DNA of 64,000 nt from Alteribacter aurantiacus DSM 18675 (GCF_000429705.1 NZ_KE386941.1:2262124-2326123), one strand, 5' to 3'; positions 25,627 through 35,069 are shown, counted from the stretch's first letter. The notes: generated from the sequence alone by a model not told the origin. Program-made: numbers and translations.

Positions 25627-26772
25627 CTATAAACCCATATTTTTAGCAATGATTGTTTTCATGATTTCATTGGTTCCCGCATAAATCGCAGATACAGGAA
25701 TGTCTCTGTAACGTCTAGCAATCTTGTATTCTTCCATATAGCCGTACCCACCGTGAAGTTGCATACATGTAGAGGCTATGTCTTTTGCCATCTCTGTTAG
25801 CTTCCATTTTGCCATGGACACTTCCGTTACTACGTCTTCCCCGGCAATATGTCTTGCAATAAGTTGATCTAGAAACGTTCGACCCATTTTAATTTCTGTT
25901 GCCATTTCAACCAGCTTAAACTGTGTGTTTTGAAACTTACTCACAGGCTGTCCGAAGGCTTTTCGGGATTTCACATAGTCCATTGTCATCTCTAGCATCT
26001 CTTCGGCAGCTACTTGAGCTCCTATTCCAACGAGGAGACGTTCTTGCTGAAGCTTGTCCATCATATATAAGAACCCTTTTCCTTCTTCACCAAGAAGGTT
26101 TTCTTTCGGGACCTTGCAGTCTTCAAAAATCAACTCGGCCGTGTCCTGACTATGTAGACCAACCTTGTCGAGTTTTCTTCCTCTTGAGAACCCTTCCATC
26201 CCTCTTTCCACCACGAGAAGGCTGACCCCTTTATGCTTCGGTTCGGCTTTTGGGTCCGTTTTACAAGCTACAACTACGAGATCTGAATGAATTCCGTTGG
26301 TTATAAACGTTTTTTGCCCTTTTAAAATATAATGGTCCCCATCTTGGACCGCCGTTGTTTTAATGTTTGCCAAATCCGATCCTGTTCCCGGTTCAGTCAT
26401 GGCAAGAGCGGTAATGATTTCACCTGACACACACTTAGGTAACCAACGTTCTTTTTGTTCTTTAGTAGCAAAAGCAGTCAGGTACGGAACGACAACATCA
26501 TTATGAAGGCCGATCCCGATCATGCTGGTTCCGACTTTCTCCAATTCTTCATTGATGACGACCGAGAAACCCCAGTCTACTCCGGATCCGCCATAGGCTT
26601 CTTCCACATCCGGACATAGGAATCCTTGCTCCCCCATTTTCGTCCAAAATTCCCGTGGCATCATCCGTTCTTCTTCCCATTGGTCATAGTGCGGATAGGC
26701 TTCCTTATCCAAAAACTTTCGTAACGCTTGTCTAAACATGTGATGGTCATCTGTTAAATAGGGATGATTCAT
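25627..26772 (-). CDS. Acyl-CoA dehydrogenase
   Basis: This 381-aa flavoprotein has AMTEPGTGSDLANIKTTA near residue 124, QLHGGYGYMEEYKIARRYRD and the closing YAGTNEIMK. The last motif lacks the MCAD-type catalytic Glu (YEGT). As in long-chain and isovaleryl-CoA dehydrogenases, a Glu in the helix before YVKSRKAFGQP may act as the base (EMLEMTMDYV). It introduces the first double bond of beta-oxidation and passes electrons to an electron-transfer flavoprotein. No classical etfAB is nearby, though FixAB-like proteins are at 52-53.8 kb. Confidence 0.93.
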   Translation of the reverse strand: MNHPYLTDDHHMFRQALRKFLDKEAYPHYDQWEEERMMPREFWTKMGEQGFLCPDVEEAYGGSGVDWGFSVVINEELEKVGTSMIGIGLHNDVVVPYLTAFATKEQKERWLPKCVSGEIITALAMTEPGTGSDLANIKTTAVQDGDHYILKGQKTFITNGIHSDLVVVACKTDPKAEPKHKGVSLLVVERGMEGFSRGRKLDKVGLHSQDTAELIFEDCKVPKENLLGEEGKGFLYMMDKLQQERLLVGIGAQVAAEEMLEMTMDYVKSRKAFGQPVSKFQNTQFKLVEMATEIKMGRTFLDQLIARHIAGEDVVTEVSMAKWKLTEMAKDIASTCMQLHGGYGYMEEYKIARRYRDIPVSAIYAGTNEIMKTIIAKNMGL

Positions 26773-26789
26773 TCTTTCTCCTCCTTTTT

Positions 26790-27557
26790 TTACTTCGGTT
26801 GCATACGGATTGCCCCGTCAAGACGGATGACTTCTCCGTTCAACATTGGATTTTCAATAATGGCTCCTGCCAATTTCGCATACTCTTCCGGTTGTCCAAG
26901 ACGAGAAGGGAATGGGGTCATCTTCCCAAGAGCGTCTCTTGCTTCTTCAGGTAAAGAGGCAAACATTGGCGTGTTAAACAAACCAGGCGCAATCGTCATC
27001 ACACGAATGCCGAACGAAGCCAGTTCCCTTGCGATTGGCAACGTCATACCGACGACTCCCCCTTTTGACGCACTATAAGCAGCTTGACCAATTTGACCAT
27101 CAAAAGCGGCTACTGACGCCGTATTAATAATTACGCCTCTTTCTTCACTACCCATTAATGTATTCGCTTTCATTTTGTCAAAAGCTAAACGGATCACATT
27201 AAATGTACCGATCAGATTGACTTCAATCGTTTTTGAAAAACGCTCCAAGCTGTGAATCCCTTTTCTCCCGATCACTTTCTCGGCAGAACCGATGCCAGCA
27301 CAGTTGACTACAGTGTTGATTTCACCAATTCGCTCAATACCTTTGTCCAAAGCGCTGTTTATGTCTTCTTCTTTCGTCACATCCCCTTGGAAAAAAAGAG
27401 TTTGGTCACCAAGCTCATCGACGAGCTTTTCTCCATTCTCGATGGAACGGTCAAAGATGATCGCTTTTCCCCCTCGTTCTACTGTGTACCTAACAACGGC
27501 TTCCCCGAGGCCGGAAGCTCCGCCTGTCACAAAAGCAATAGTGTCTTTCATGTTCAT
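26790..27557 (-). CDS. SDR dehydrogenase, 3-hydroxyacyl-CoA dehydrogenase type
   Basis: This 255-aa short-chain dehydrogenase has TGGASGLG at 11-18, NCAG at 85-88, catalytic Ser148, Tyr161 and Lys165 (YSASK). The segment APGLFNTPMFASLPEEARDA matches the type-2 3-hydroxyacyl-CoA dehydrogenase (HSD17B10-like) group. It probably oxidises 3-hydroxyacyl-CoA in the same pathway as the adjacent thiolase and acyl-CoA dehydrogenase. The start follows AAAGGAGG by nine bases. Confidence 0.88.
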   Translation of the reverse strand: MNMKDTIAFVTGGASGLGEAVVRYTVERGGKAIIFDRSIENGEKLVDELGDQTLFFQGDVTKEEDINSALDKGIERIGEINTVVNCAGIGSAEKVIGRKGIHSLERFSKTIEVNLIGTFNVIRLAFDKMKANTLMGSEERGVIINTASVAAFDGQIGQAAYSASKGGVVGMTLPIARELASFGIRVMTIAPGLFNTPMFASLPEEARDALGKMTPFPSRLGQPEEYAKLAGAIIENPMLNGEVIRLDGAIRMQPK

Positions 27558-27658
27558 ACAAAGGATCCTCCTTTTTTTCTGTTAAAGAATGAATGGACCA
27601 ACGAAAGGAACGCGAAGATGCACCTTCTTCTTTGAAGAAAGTGCATGTATTTTTCCGG

Positions 27659-28567
27659 TTAGCTTTTCATTTTAGGATCAAGAGCATCTCGTAATCCGTC
27701 ACCAATCATGTTAAACCCGAGTACGACAAGCATGATCGAGAATCCCGGAAATAAAACGGTCCACGGGGCACTTTGGATGTATTGCCTGGAGTCAGATAGC
27801 ATCCTTCCCCATTCAGGAGTCGGAGGCTGTGCACCGAGCCCAAGGAATCCAAGAGCTGCTGCTTCTAGGATAGCCGTACCAAATCCGAGTGTAGCTTGAA
27901 CAATTATTGGAGCCGTGCTGTTTGGGAGTACATGGTGAAAAAGAATTCGGGTACTCTTCATTCCTTGAGCCTTCGCCGCAAGGATGTATTCTTCTTGCCT
28001 AATGGAAATTACTTTTGATCGTACTAGACGACCAAAGATCGGTATATTAATAATCGCAATGGCAATAAGTGCATTTTGCAAAGACGGTCCAAGCACAGAA
28101 ACGATGGCAATGGCCAACAAAATACTTGGAAAAGCCAGCATGATATCAAAAATTCGTGAAATAATCATATCAATCCATTTTCCGTAAAACCCGGCTACAA
28201 TCCCGAGTAATGAACCGAAGAACATGGCTCCTGTTACGGCAAAAAATCCGACCATTAAGGAAATTCTCGCTCCATAAACGATACGAGAAAAGATATCACG
28301 ACCGGAATAATCCGTTCCAAACCAGTGTGCTGCAGATGGTCCTTGAAGGCGATCTGCCGCATTCATGCTACTAAAAGAATGACTTGTTAATAGTGGTGCA
28401 AATATTGCCATAAAGATAAAAAACAAAACGATACAGAGACCTACAATCGCCAATTTGTTTTTTCGGAGTTGCCAGTATGCTTCTCTCCATGGAGAAATTG
28501 ATTCTACTCTTGATAGCTGAGGTTTCTCCGGACCTTGCATCGGACTCGATGGTTTGGCAGTTTCCAT
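27659..28567 (-). CDS. Oligopeptide/dipeptide ABC transporter permease (OppC/DppC)
   Basis: The 302-aa permease has a cytoplasmic N-terminal tail, one helix near residues 38-60, and five more helices. The ATPase-coupling loop reads EYILAAKAQGMKSTRILFHH, with the C-terminal LGFLGLGAQPPTPEWGRML characteristic of OppC/DppC. It pairs with the OppB-type gene directly upstream (20-base gap). Confidence 0.93.
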   Translation of the reverse strand: METAKPSSPMQGPEKPQLSRVESISPWREAYWQLRKNKLAIVGLCIVLFFIFMAIFAPLLTSHSFSSMNAADRLQGPSAAHWFGTDYSGRDIFSRIVYGARISLMVGFFAVTGAMFFGSLLGIVAGFYGKWIDMIISRIFDIMLAFPSILLAIAIVSVLGPSLQNALIAIAIINIPIFGRLVRSKVISIRQEEYILAAKAQGMKSTRILFHHVLPNSTAPIIVQATLGFGTAILEAAALGFLGLGAQPPTPEWGRMLSDSRQYIQSAPWTVLFPGFSIMLVVLGFNMIGDGLRDALDPKMKS

Positions 28568-28586
28568 AATGTATTCCCTCCCCCGT

Positions 28587-29588
28587 CTAGTATTTGATTC
28601 TAGGATCTATATAGCTATAGAGGAGATCCACGACCAGATTAATTAGAACGAACATCGTAGCGATAACAAGAATGCCCGATTGAATAACGGGATAATCACG
28701 ATTGCCTATAGCTTCATACACATATCGACCAATTCCAGGCCAACTGAAGATCGTTTCCGTCAGGATCGCCCCTCCAAGTAAAGTCCCTGTTTGAAGACCG
28801 ACTACCGTTAAAACAGGAATAACCGCATTTTTAAACCCGTGGCGGTAAATGACTGTAAACGTGCGTGAACCTTTTGCTTCAATTGTACGGATGTAATCGT
28901 GTCGCAACACTTCGAGCATACTTGACCTAGTCATACGGGCAATAATCGCCATTGGGATCGTACCAAGAGCAATGCCGGGGAGAATCAAATGTTTGAACGA
29001 TGTCCACCACTGATCCAACCGTCCATTGATGATCGAATCAATCAAGTAAAAATGAGTGGTTGTTTCGACTGGGTCCCTCGGATTTCCTCTCCCAAAGGCC
29101 GGTAGCCACCCAAGTTCTTGGGCAAAAATCCACTGTTGCATCAGCCCAAGCCAAAAGATCGGCATCGATACCCCTACAAGTGCAATAATCATCGCTGTAT
29201 AGTCAAAAAGAGAATTCTGCTTCCATGCACTAATAATTCCTGCGTTCACTCCGACGACAACTGCAAAGATCATAGCAAAGGTGGTCAGCTCAATGGTCGC
29301 AGCCAAGTACGGACGAATCTCACTTGATATCTCGCCTCTTGTCCGAAGTGACGTTCCAAGATCTCCTTGCACAAGACCTGCCATGTAATTTCCGTATTGG
29401 ACAAAATACGGTTCATTGAGTCCCAGCTGTTCTTCCAACTGAGCAATCGCTTGGGGAGTAGCCTGTTCACCAAGGATCGTTTGGGCAGGGTTACCTGGAA
29501 TGAGGTGGATTATGGAAAATGTAATTAAGGACATCCCGATCAACACTGGAATGAGCATGAGTAATCTTCGGATCGTATACGAGAGCAT
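28587..29588 (-). CDS. Oligopeptide/dipeptide ABC transporter permease (OppB/DppB)
   Basis: ATG 29588 lies six bases after GAGGTG, better than an in-frame GTG at 29597 that is part of that site. The 333-aa permease begins MLSYTIRRLLMLIPVLIGMS and has six helices. The coupling loop is HDYIRTIEAKGSRTFTVIYR, and it ends YSYIDPRIKY, the standard OppB/DppB tail. It is separated from the upstream binding-protein gene by a 180-base structured repeat. Confidence 0.93.
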   Translation of the reverse strand: MLSYTIRRLLMLIPVLIGMSLITFSIIHLIPGNPAQTILGEQATPQAIAQLEEQLGLNEPYFVQYGNYMAGLVQGDLGTSLRTRGEISSEIRPYLAATIELTTFAMIFAVVVGVNAGIISAWKQNSLFDYTAMIIALVGVSMPIFWLGLMQQWIFAQELGWLPAFGRGNPRDPVETTTHFYLIDSIINGRLDQWWTSFKHLILPGIALGTIPMAIIARMTRSSMLEVLRHDYIRTIEAKGSRTFTVIYRHGFKNAVIPVLTVVGLQTGTLLGGAILTETIFSWPGIGRYVYEAIGNRDYPVIQSGILVIATMFVLINLVVDLLYSYIDPRIKY

Positions 29589-29626
29589 CGCATTCACCTC
29601 TAACTTCCACTTATGTAAATAAGATT

Positions 29627-29808
29627 AAAAGCGCAAACGCCTTGATCACGAGCGATAAAGAAAACTTGGCTTTTTGCCATAATGGCGAAAGCCTTAGTTG
29701 CACTTATGCTTGAAGTACAAGCATTTCAGGCCATCAGGTTGAAGCCGCTTTTTGGCTTCAGCTAATAGAATGAAATGACCTCGAGCTCGTAGGCGCTGGA
29801 GCTGGACA
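29627..29808. repeat. Dispersed 180-bp structured element, copy 1
   Basis: It starts AAAAGCGCAAACGCC, contains CGAAAGCCTTAGTTG, GCATTTCAGGCCATCAG and GAAATGACCTCGAGC, and ends with GGCGCTGGAGCTGGAC. The ends are complementary (GCGC/GCGC and ACGAGC/GCTCGT), and there are internal inverted repeats, so an RNA copy would fold. A second copy is at 61993-62182. Elements of this look are, from memory, widely scattered in Bacillaceae. This copy is inside the opp operon. Confidence 0.8.
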
Positions 29809-29852
29809 AAAAAGTTATTCAGGTTAAGTAAAATATAATACCTTAACAGAAA

Positions 29853-29902
29853 TATAGGATCAGAGAGAGGATCCTCTCCCCTCTCTTTCTCCTATCCTAA
29901 TT
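29853..29902 (-). other. Stem-loop directly after oppA
   Basis: TAGGAT (29855-29860) faces ATCCTA (29894-29899), with a strong purine/pyrimidine inner stem AGAGAGAGGATCCTCTC. There is no T-run on the minus strand, so it may stabilise the binding-protein mRNA or partly terminate, giving more OppA than OppBC. Confidence 0.5.
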
Positions 29903-29907
29903 GCTTA

Positions 29908-31614
29908 TTAGTTTGTAAGCTCGACTTCCAATAATGCTTCACTTGTTGATGGGTGTGGTACATACCCTTGTACTCGGTCACTTCCTGCAAGAACAGGTGT
30001 TGTGTGAACAAGCGGGATAAGCGGAGCATCTTCGTGAATGACTTCTTGCGCTCTTTCATAAAGTTCGGCGCGCTCGTCTTCGTCAACGCTTACTTTAGCC
30101 TGGTTAAAGAGGTCATCCGCTTCGTCGCTACGGTAGAATGTACGGTTACCACCAGGGATTGCACTTGAATGCAACAGGTTTCCGAAGAAGTAGTCCGGAT
30201 CACCGTTTGTACCAGACCAACCAAGCATGAATACGTCTTGCTCACCTTGCTCTGTACGCTCAAGGTACGTCGCCCACTCCATGGACACAATGTTCGCTGT
30301 TACACCAATGTCAGCGAAGTTCTCTTGGATTACTTCAGCCGCACGCTGAGGATCTGGCATGTAAGGACGTGCAACCGGCATTGTCCAAAGGTCGAATTCC
30401 ATTCCATCGGCGAATCCTGCTTCTTCTAAAAGCTCTTGTGCTCGATCTGGGTCATACGCATATTCTTCAATGTTATCGTTGTAACCCAAGTAACCTGGAG
30501 GAATAATGTTCTTCGCTGGCTCAGCTAGTCCGGCATAAAGAACGGAAATCAACGTTTCTTTATCAACAGCATGGTTAAACGCCTGACGAACAAGAACATC
30601 GTCAAATGGCTCTTTGTCCATGTTGAATCCGAGGTAACCAATGTTGTTTGTTGTACGCTCGAATACCGTTAAACCATCTTCACCTTCAATGATCTCAACG
30701 TCATCCGGATCGAGTCCGTCCATGATGTCAATCTCACCTGTACGTAGTGCTGTAAGTCGTGCGGAGTTATCAGGGATAACCGTGAAAATTAAACCATCAA
30801 GCTTCGGAAGACCTTCTTGCCAGTAGTCTTCGTTTTTCTCAAGAACAATCTGATCGTCACGGCTCCAGCTTACAAATTTGAATGGACCCGTTCCTACAGG
30901 GTTTTCATTGATTGAACTTCCATAGTCCTCAAACGCTTGAGGAGAAGTAATAGAGAAGTAGCTCATCCCCATGTTTTGAATGAAAGAACCGAGCTGCTCA
31001 TTTAGAACAAACTCTACTGTGTGATCATCAACCACATTAATTTCAGAGATTACGTGACCGTCATCTCCTTGGAATCCACCAAACTGAGTGCCGTACACAC
31101 TGTAGGTGTAACCGTCATCAGCGAAGTGATACTCGTGATCAGGGTCCGCCCAGCGCTCAAAATTCAACTTAACAGCGTCAGCGTTAAAATCCGTTCCATC
31201 GTGGAACGTCACTCCCTCTTCTAAGTAAAAGGTAAATGTCAGACCGTCATCAGAAACGTCCCAGTCATGAGCAAGACCTGGTCCAATTTCAAAAGAGTCA
31301 TCATCAAACTTTAACAAGCTTTCATAAATCTGCTCGGTAACACGGGAAGATTCCCCATCTGTTACACTTGCATAATCCAGACTCACAGAGTCTCCACCAC
31401 GTGCAAAGATTAATGTCTGGTCTTCAGCAAGATCAGCTGAACCCTCTCCCTCGTCTCCTGCATCGCTGTCATCGGCATCATCATCCGATGTTTCTCCTGC
31501 ATCCGTGTCATCTCCAGCTTCCTCGCCGTCAACGTCTTCGTCTCCGCCACAAGCAGCCATGATCGCTACAAGTGAAATGGAGAGAAGCAACAACCAAAGA
31601 CTTTTCTTCCCCAT
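29908..31614 (-). CDS. Peptide-type substrate-binding lipoprotein (OppA/DppE family)
   Basis: A lipoprotein signal (MGKKSLWLLLLSISLVAIMA, then the lipobox Cys) is followed by about 40 residues of Asp/Glu/Gly/Ser linker and a family-5 extracellular solute-binding domain (LTFTFYLEEGVTFHDG, LVRQAFNHAVDKETLI, NGDPDYFFGNLLHS). The 568-aa length is normal. The acidic linker fits a halotolerant surface. The start follows AAGGGGG. It supplies ligand to the OppBCDF proteins. Confidence 0.92.
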   Translation of the reverse strand: MGKKSLWLLLLSISLVAIMAACGGDEDVDGEEAGDDTDAGETSDDDADDSDAGDEGEGSADLAEDQTLIFARGGDSVSLDYASVTDGESSRVTEQIYESLLKFDDDSFEIGPGLAHDWDVSDDGLTFTFYLEEGVTFHDGTDFNADAVKLNFERWADPDHEYHFADDGYTYSVYGTQFGGFQGDDGHVISEINVVDDHTVEFVLNEQLGSFIQNMGMSYFSITSPQAFEDYGSSINENPVGTGPFKFVSWSRDDQIVLEKNEDYWQEGLPKLDGLIFTVIPDNSARLTALRTGEIDIMDGLDPDDVEIIEGEDGLTVFERTTNNIGYLGFNMDKEPFDDVLVRQAFNHAVDKETLISVLYAGLAEPAKNIIPPGYLGYNDNIEEYAYDPDRAQELLEEAGFADGMEFDLWTMPVARPYMPDPQRAAEVIQENFADIGVTANIVSMEWATYLERTEQGEQDVFMLGWSGTNGDPDYFFGNLLHSSAIPGGNRTFYRSDEADDLFNQAKVSVDEDERAELYERAQEVIHEDAPLIPLVHTTPVLAGSDRVQGYVPHPSTSEALLEVELTN

Positions 31615-31664
31615 CTTGTTTCCCCCTTCATTTTAAAAGCTTAAATTATAAAACTCGTAGTTCG

Positions 31665-32648
31665 TCAGTTCTTTACGGTTTCATCGTAAAGGTGACAAGC
31701 CACAAAATGGTTAACGGAATATTCTTTAAACTCAGGCCGTACTTGTTTACATACATCCATCGCTTCAGGGCATCGAGTATGAAATGCACAACCGGATGGT
31801 GGATTGGAAGGACTAGGTACATCCCCTTGTAAAATAATGCGCTCTTTTTTCACATCAGGATCAGGGTTCGGAACCGCTGACAGAAGTGATTTTGTATACG
31901 GGTGAAGCGGATTATCGTATAAGTCCTCATTATCAGAAAGTTCTACCATCCTACCAAGGTACATGACACCAATTCGGTCGCTAATATGTTTAACCACACT
32001 CAAATCATGGGCAATGAACAAATAGGTAAGACCAAACTCTTCTTGTAAGTCTTCCATTAGGTTCAAGATTTGTGATTGAATGGACACATCAAGAGCCGAA
32101 ACAGGCTCATCACAAACAATAAGTTTCGGATTGACAATTAATGCCCGGGCAATACCAATTCGCTGTCTTTGCCCCCCGCTAAACTGGTGGGGATACCTAG
32201 ATGCATGCTCTCCTGGCAGACCAACAACTTCGAGAATCTCCCTAACTTTTTTCAATCGTTCCTGCTTATCTCCGATTCCGTGAACAATTAGAGGCTCTCC
32301 GAGAATTTTTTCTACTTTATGGCGAGGGTTCAACGAGGCATAAGGATCCTGAAAAATAATTTGCATATCTCTCCTCATTTTCCTCATCTCATCATAGCTC
32401 AAGCCGAGGATGTCTTTCCCGTCAAAGATCACTTGCCCTTCAGTAGGTTCAGTAAGTCTGAGCAAGGCTTTTCCCGTGGTAGACTTTCCGCACCCGGATT
32501 CCCCTACAATTCCTAAAACCTCTTTCTCGTAGACGGTGAACGAGACGTCATCAACAGCCTTTACTTCGCCCACTTTCCTTGAAAGAACACCACCGGTCAC
32601 ATCAAAGTACTTTTTTAACCCCTTTACTTCAAGCAATGGTTTAGGCAT
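31665..32648 (-). CDS. Peptide ABC transporter ATP-binding protein (OppF/DppF)
   Basis: ATG 32648 (MPKPLLEVKGLKKYF) overlaps the oppD stop by eight bases and follows GAGGTGG; the frame is open further upstream but the family start is here. This 327-aa ATPase has Walker A GESGCGKST, signature FSGGQRQRIGIARAL, Walker B LIVCDEPVSALDVS, and the C-terminal oligopeptide transporter motif GCAFHTRCPEAMD. The C-terminal cysteines are typical of the Opp/Dpp ATPases. Confidence 0.93.
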   Translation of the reverse strand: MPKPLLEVKGLKKYFDVTGGVLSRKVGEVKAVDDVSFTVYEKEVLGIVGESGCGKSTTGKALLRLTEPTEGQVIFDGKDILGLSYDEMRKMRRDMQIIFQDPYASLNPRHKVEKILGEPLIVHGIGDKQERLKKVREILEVVGLPGEHASRYPHQFSGGQRQRIGIARALIVNPKLIVCDEPVSALDVSIQSQILNLMEDLQEEFGLTYLFIAHDLSVVKHISDRIGVMYLGRMVELSDNEDLYDNPLHPYTKSLLSAVPNPDPDVKKERIILQGDVPSPSNPPSGCAFHTRCPEAMDVCKQVRPEFKEYSVNHFVACHLYDETVKN

Positions 32649-33660
32649 GAGTTGTTTCCACCTCTTTCTTTTCGTAGAGGAAACAACGACACGTATGTGC
32701 TTCACTCATTTCCAGAAGGTCCGGGTTCTCTTTAAAACAGCGCTCAAATGCATGTTCACACCTTGGTGCAAAGCGACACCCTTCTGTAATCGATCCGGGT
32801 TTTGGTACATTTCCCGGAATGGAATAAAGCCTTTGGTTTCGCTTATCCATTTTCGGTAAAGATTTGATTAACCCTTGTGTGTAAGGGTGCTTCGGTTCTT
32901 TGAGAATCGTTCGTACCGAACCTTGTTCGACAACTTTACCGGCATACATCACGACGACACGATCACACATTTCGGCCACGACCCCTAAATCGTGCGTAAT
33001 GAGCATGATCGCCGTTCCTTTATCTTTGTTTAGCTTTTTCATGAGTTCAAGAATTTGAGCTTGGATCGTTACGTCTAAAGCAGTAGTCGGCTCATCAGCA
33101 ATGAGTACTTGCGGATCACAGGCCATGGCAATAGCGATCATCACCCGTTGACGCATGCCCCCTGACAATTGGTGAGGATACTCGTCCACAATTTCGTCAG
33201 CTCTTGGAATCCCTACTAACTTCAACATATCAATTGCAATCGTTCGGCCTTCTTTTTTTGAAATGGCTCGGTGATTCCTTACCCCTTCAATTATTTGAAA
33301 TCCGATTGTATACAGGGGATCCAAAGACGTCATCGGTTCTTGAAAGATCATGGCAATTTGATTACCTCTAATTTGTCTCAATCGCCGCTTAGATACTTTC
33401 ACGAGGTTTTCTTCCACCTGTTTGTTTTTTTGCTCGTGTCGGAATATAATTTCACCACCGACAATCTTTCCAGGGGGCTTAGGGATCAGACCCATAATAG
33501 ATAATGAGGTCACACTCTTTCCACACCCCGACTCCCCAACAACACCGAGTACTTCTCCTTCATCAATCGAGAAGCTCACACGGTCCACAGCCGGTATTTC
33601 TCCCCTGTCCGTAAAAAAATGCGTTTGCAAGTTGTTAATTTCCAAGACTGGTTTTTTCAT
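32641..33660 (-). CDS. Peptide ABC transporter ATP-binding protein (OppD/DppD)
   Basis: ATG 33660 follows GGAGGAGCGATT and gives a 339-aa ATPase beginning MKKPVLEINNLQTHFFT. It has Walker A GESGCGKSV, signature LSGGMRQRVMIAIAM, Walker B VLIADEPTTALDVT and C-terminal GCRFAPRCEHAFERC. The frame is open to 33795 but that extension has no ribosome site. It is the first gene of the transcription unit that continues through oppF, oppA, oppB and oppC into the acyl-CoA genes. Confidence 0.93.
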   Translation of the reverse strand: MKKPVLEINNLQTHFFTDRGEIPAVDRVSFSIDEGEVLGVVGESGCGKSVTSLSIMGLIPKPPGKIVGGEIIFRHEQKNKQVEENLVKVSKRRLRQIRGNQIAMIFQEPMTSLDPLYTIGFQIIEGVRNHRAISKKEGRTIAIDMLKLVGIPRADEIVDEYPHQLSGGMRQRVMIAIAMACDPQVLIADEPTTALDVTIQAQILELMKKLNKDKGTAIMLITHDLGVVAEMCDRVVVMYAGKVVEQGSVRTILKEPKHPYTQGLIKSLPKMDKRNQRLYSIPGNVPKPGSITEGCRFAPRCEHAFERCFKENPDLLEMSEAHTCRCFLYEKKEVETTHA

Positions 33661-33766
33661 AATCGCTCCTCCGGTTTCTCTATATGAGGAATAAATAGAA
33701 CATACGAACCACGGATCAAACATATGTAATTCTAAAATCATCGAATTTTGTTTTGCTATTAATGGA

Positions 33767-33795
33767 AGAATACTATATGTGTAAATATAAATCAA
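33767..33795 (-). promoter_or_regulatory. Promoter of the opp operon
   Basis: On the minus strand TTGATT (forward 33790-33795), a 17-base spacer and TATTCT (forward 33767-33772) form a good sigma-A match about 105 bases before oppD. The rest of 33661-34009 is AT-rich with no further feature except the antiporter promoter. Confidence 0.5.
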
Positions 33796-33949
33796 TTGAA
33801 TTTTTATAATTTTAAAACAATTCTGTAATCACTTAGACCTACGTCGAGGGGTTTCTTATCGTACCAACAGGGCTGTTTTCCCGAAGAAACGTCATACTAA
33901 GGCAAAATATGACCGTTATATATTCCTATTCTGTCGACAGATGTGAGCA

Positions 33950-33978
33950 TTGCACTATTTTCATTCTTTTAAGATATT
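33950..33978 (+). promoter_or_regulatory. Possible promoter of the Ca2+/Na+ antiporter gene
   Basis: TTGCAC (33950-33955), 17 bases, GATATT (33973-33978) lies about 30 bases before the start codon. Confidence 0.35.
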
Positions 33979-34009
33979 TAAATAATAATTATAAGGCTGG
34001 TGCCACCAA

Positions 34010-34960
34010 ATGATGTATATTGTCTTAATCATCGGTTTCATACTCCTCATTAAAGGGGCCGATTTTTTCATCAATGGTTCTTCGAATATTGCAAAGCTGT
34101 TGAGGGTATCTCCTCTTGTAATCGGTCTTACCATTGTGGCATTTGGTACAGGAGCACCGGAGGCGACCGTGAGTATTATTGCTGCACTGGAAGGAACACC
34201 GGATGTGACGATCGGAAACGTGGTTGGAAGTAACATCATGAACATGTCCATCGTCATCGGCATTACCGCTATGATTGCACCGTTAAGTGTGAAAAGCTCT
34301 ACCATTAAAAAAGAAATTCCTTTTACCTTTCTCGCAAGTATCACACTCTTAGTCTTGATCAGCGACCGTTTTTTACAAGGAACCACCTCCGACATCATTA
34401 CAAGAAGTGATGGTATTGTATTGCTTTTATTCTTTTCCATCTTTATGTATTACGTGATCGAAGCCGCCAAAAATTCAAGAGACCCTATTGTAGAAGACGG
34501 AGAACCAGCAGGAACGTGGAAAAAGAACATCGTCATTACCGTCACCGGTCTTGCCGCAATTATTCTTGGAGGCTATTTAGTGGTTGAGAGCAGCACGCTT
34601 ATCGCATTGTCCTTTGGCATGAGTGAAACACTTGCCGGTCTTACCATTGTCGCAATCGGCTCCTCTTTACCGGAATTAATCACCTCCATTACTGCTGCTT
34701 TAAAAAAGCAAAGCGAAATTGCGGTTGGGAACATCGTCGGAAGCTCGATTTTTAACGTTCTCTTTGTTCTTGGCGCAGCTTCAATCATTACTCCTCTTCC
34801 AGTAGATCCAAAAATCTTCTTGGACGTCATTGTCATGATTGCCCTTACGATTTTACTATTCCGCTTTTCAAGAACCTACTCCATTGTAGGACGATATGAA
34901 GGATTAACATTAGCCATTGCTTATGTTATTTATCTCATTTATATCATTATTCGAAATTAA
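34010..34960 (+). CDS. CaCA-family calcium/sodium antiporter (YrbG-like)
   Basis: This 316-aa membrane protein has about ten helices and the two alpha repeats of the cation/Ca2+ exchanger family: FGTGAPEATVSIIAAL with GNVVGSNIMN near residues 44-77, and GSSLPELITSITAAL with GNIVGSSIFNVLF near 221-250. It exchanges Ca2+ or other cations against Na+ or H+ across the membrane. Some residues normally acidic (PEL/PEA) are kept. It is a single-gene unit. Confidence 0.92.
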   Translation: MMYIVLIIGFILLIKGADFFINGSSNIAKLLRVSPLVIGLTIVAFGTGAPEATVSIIAALEGTPDVTIGNVVGSNIMNMSIVIGITAMIAPLSVKSSTIKKEIPFTFLASITLLVLISDRFLQGTTSDIITRSDGIVLLLFFSIFMYYVIEAAKNSRDPIVEDGEPAGTWKKNIVITVTGLAAIILGGYLVVESSTLIALSFGMSETLAGLTIVAIGSSLPELITSITAALKKQSEIAVGNIVGSSIFNVLFVLGAASIITPLPVDPKIFLDVIVMIALTILLFRFSRTYSIVGRYEGLTLAIAYVIYLIYIIIRN

Positions 34961-34995
34961 TTTATTTTTCACAAACCCTATACTACCAAAGTTGT

Positions 34996-35026
34996 AAGCG
35001 CAGTCATTCGTGACTTGCGCTTTTTG
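34996..35026 (+). terminator. Terminator after the antiporter gene
   Basis: AAGCGCAGTCA pairs with TGACTTGCGCTT (one bulge) around a TTCG loop, followed by TTTTTG. Confidence 0.8.
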
Positions 35027-35040
35027 TATGAGAAAGAGGG

Positions 35041-35069
35041 TTGTAAATGGGCGCTTTCCCCTCTATAAT
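35041..35069 (+). promoter_or_regulatory. Promoter of hom-thrC-thrB
   Basis: TTGTAA (35041-35046), a 17-base spacer and a perfect TATAAT (35064-35069) are about 60 bases before hom. The leader is short, with no room for a T-box or an attenuator. Confidence 0.75.
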
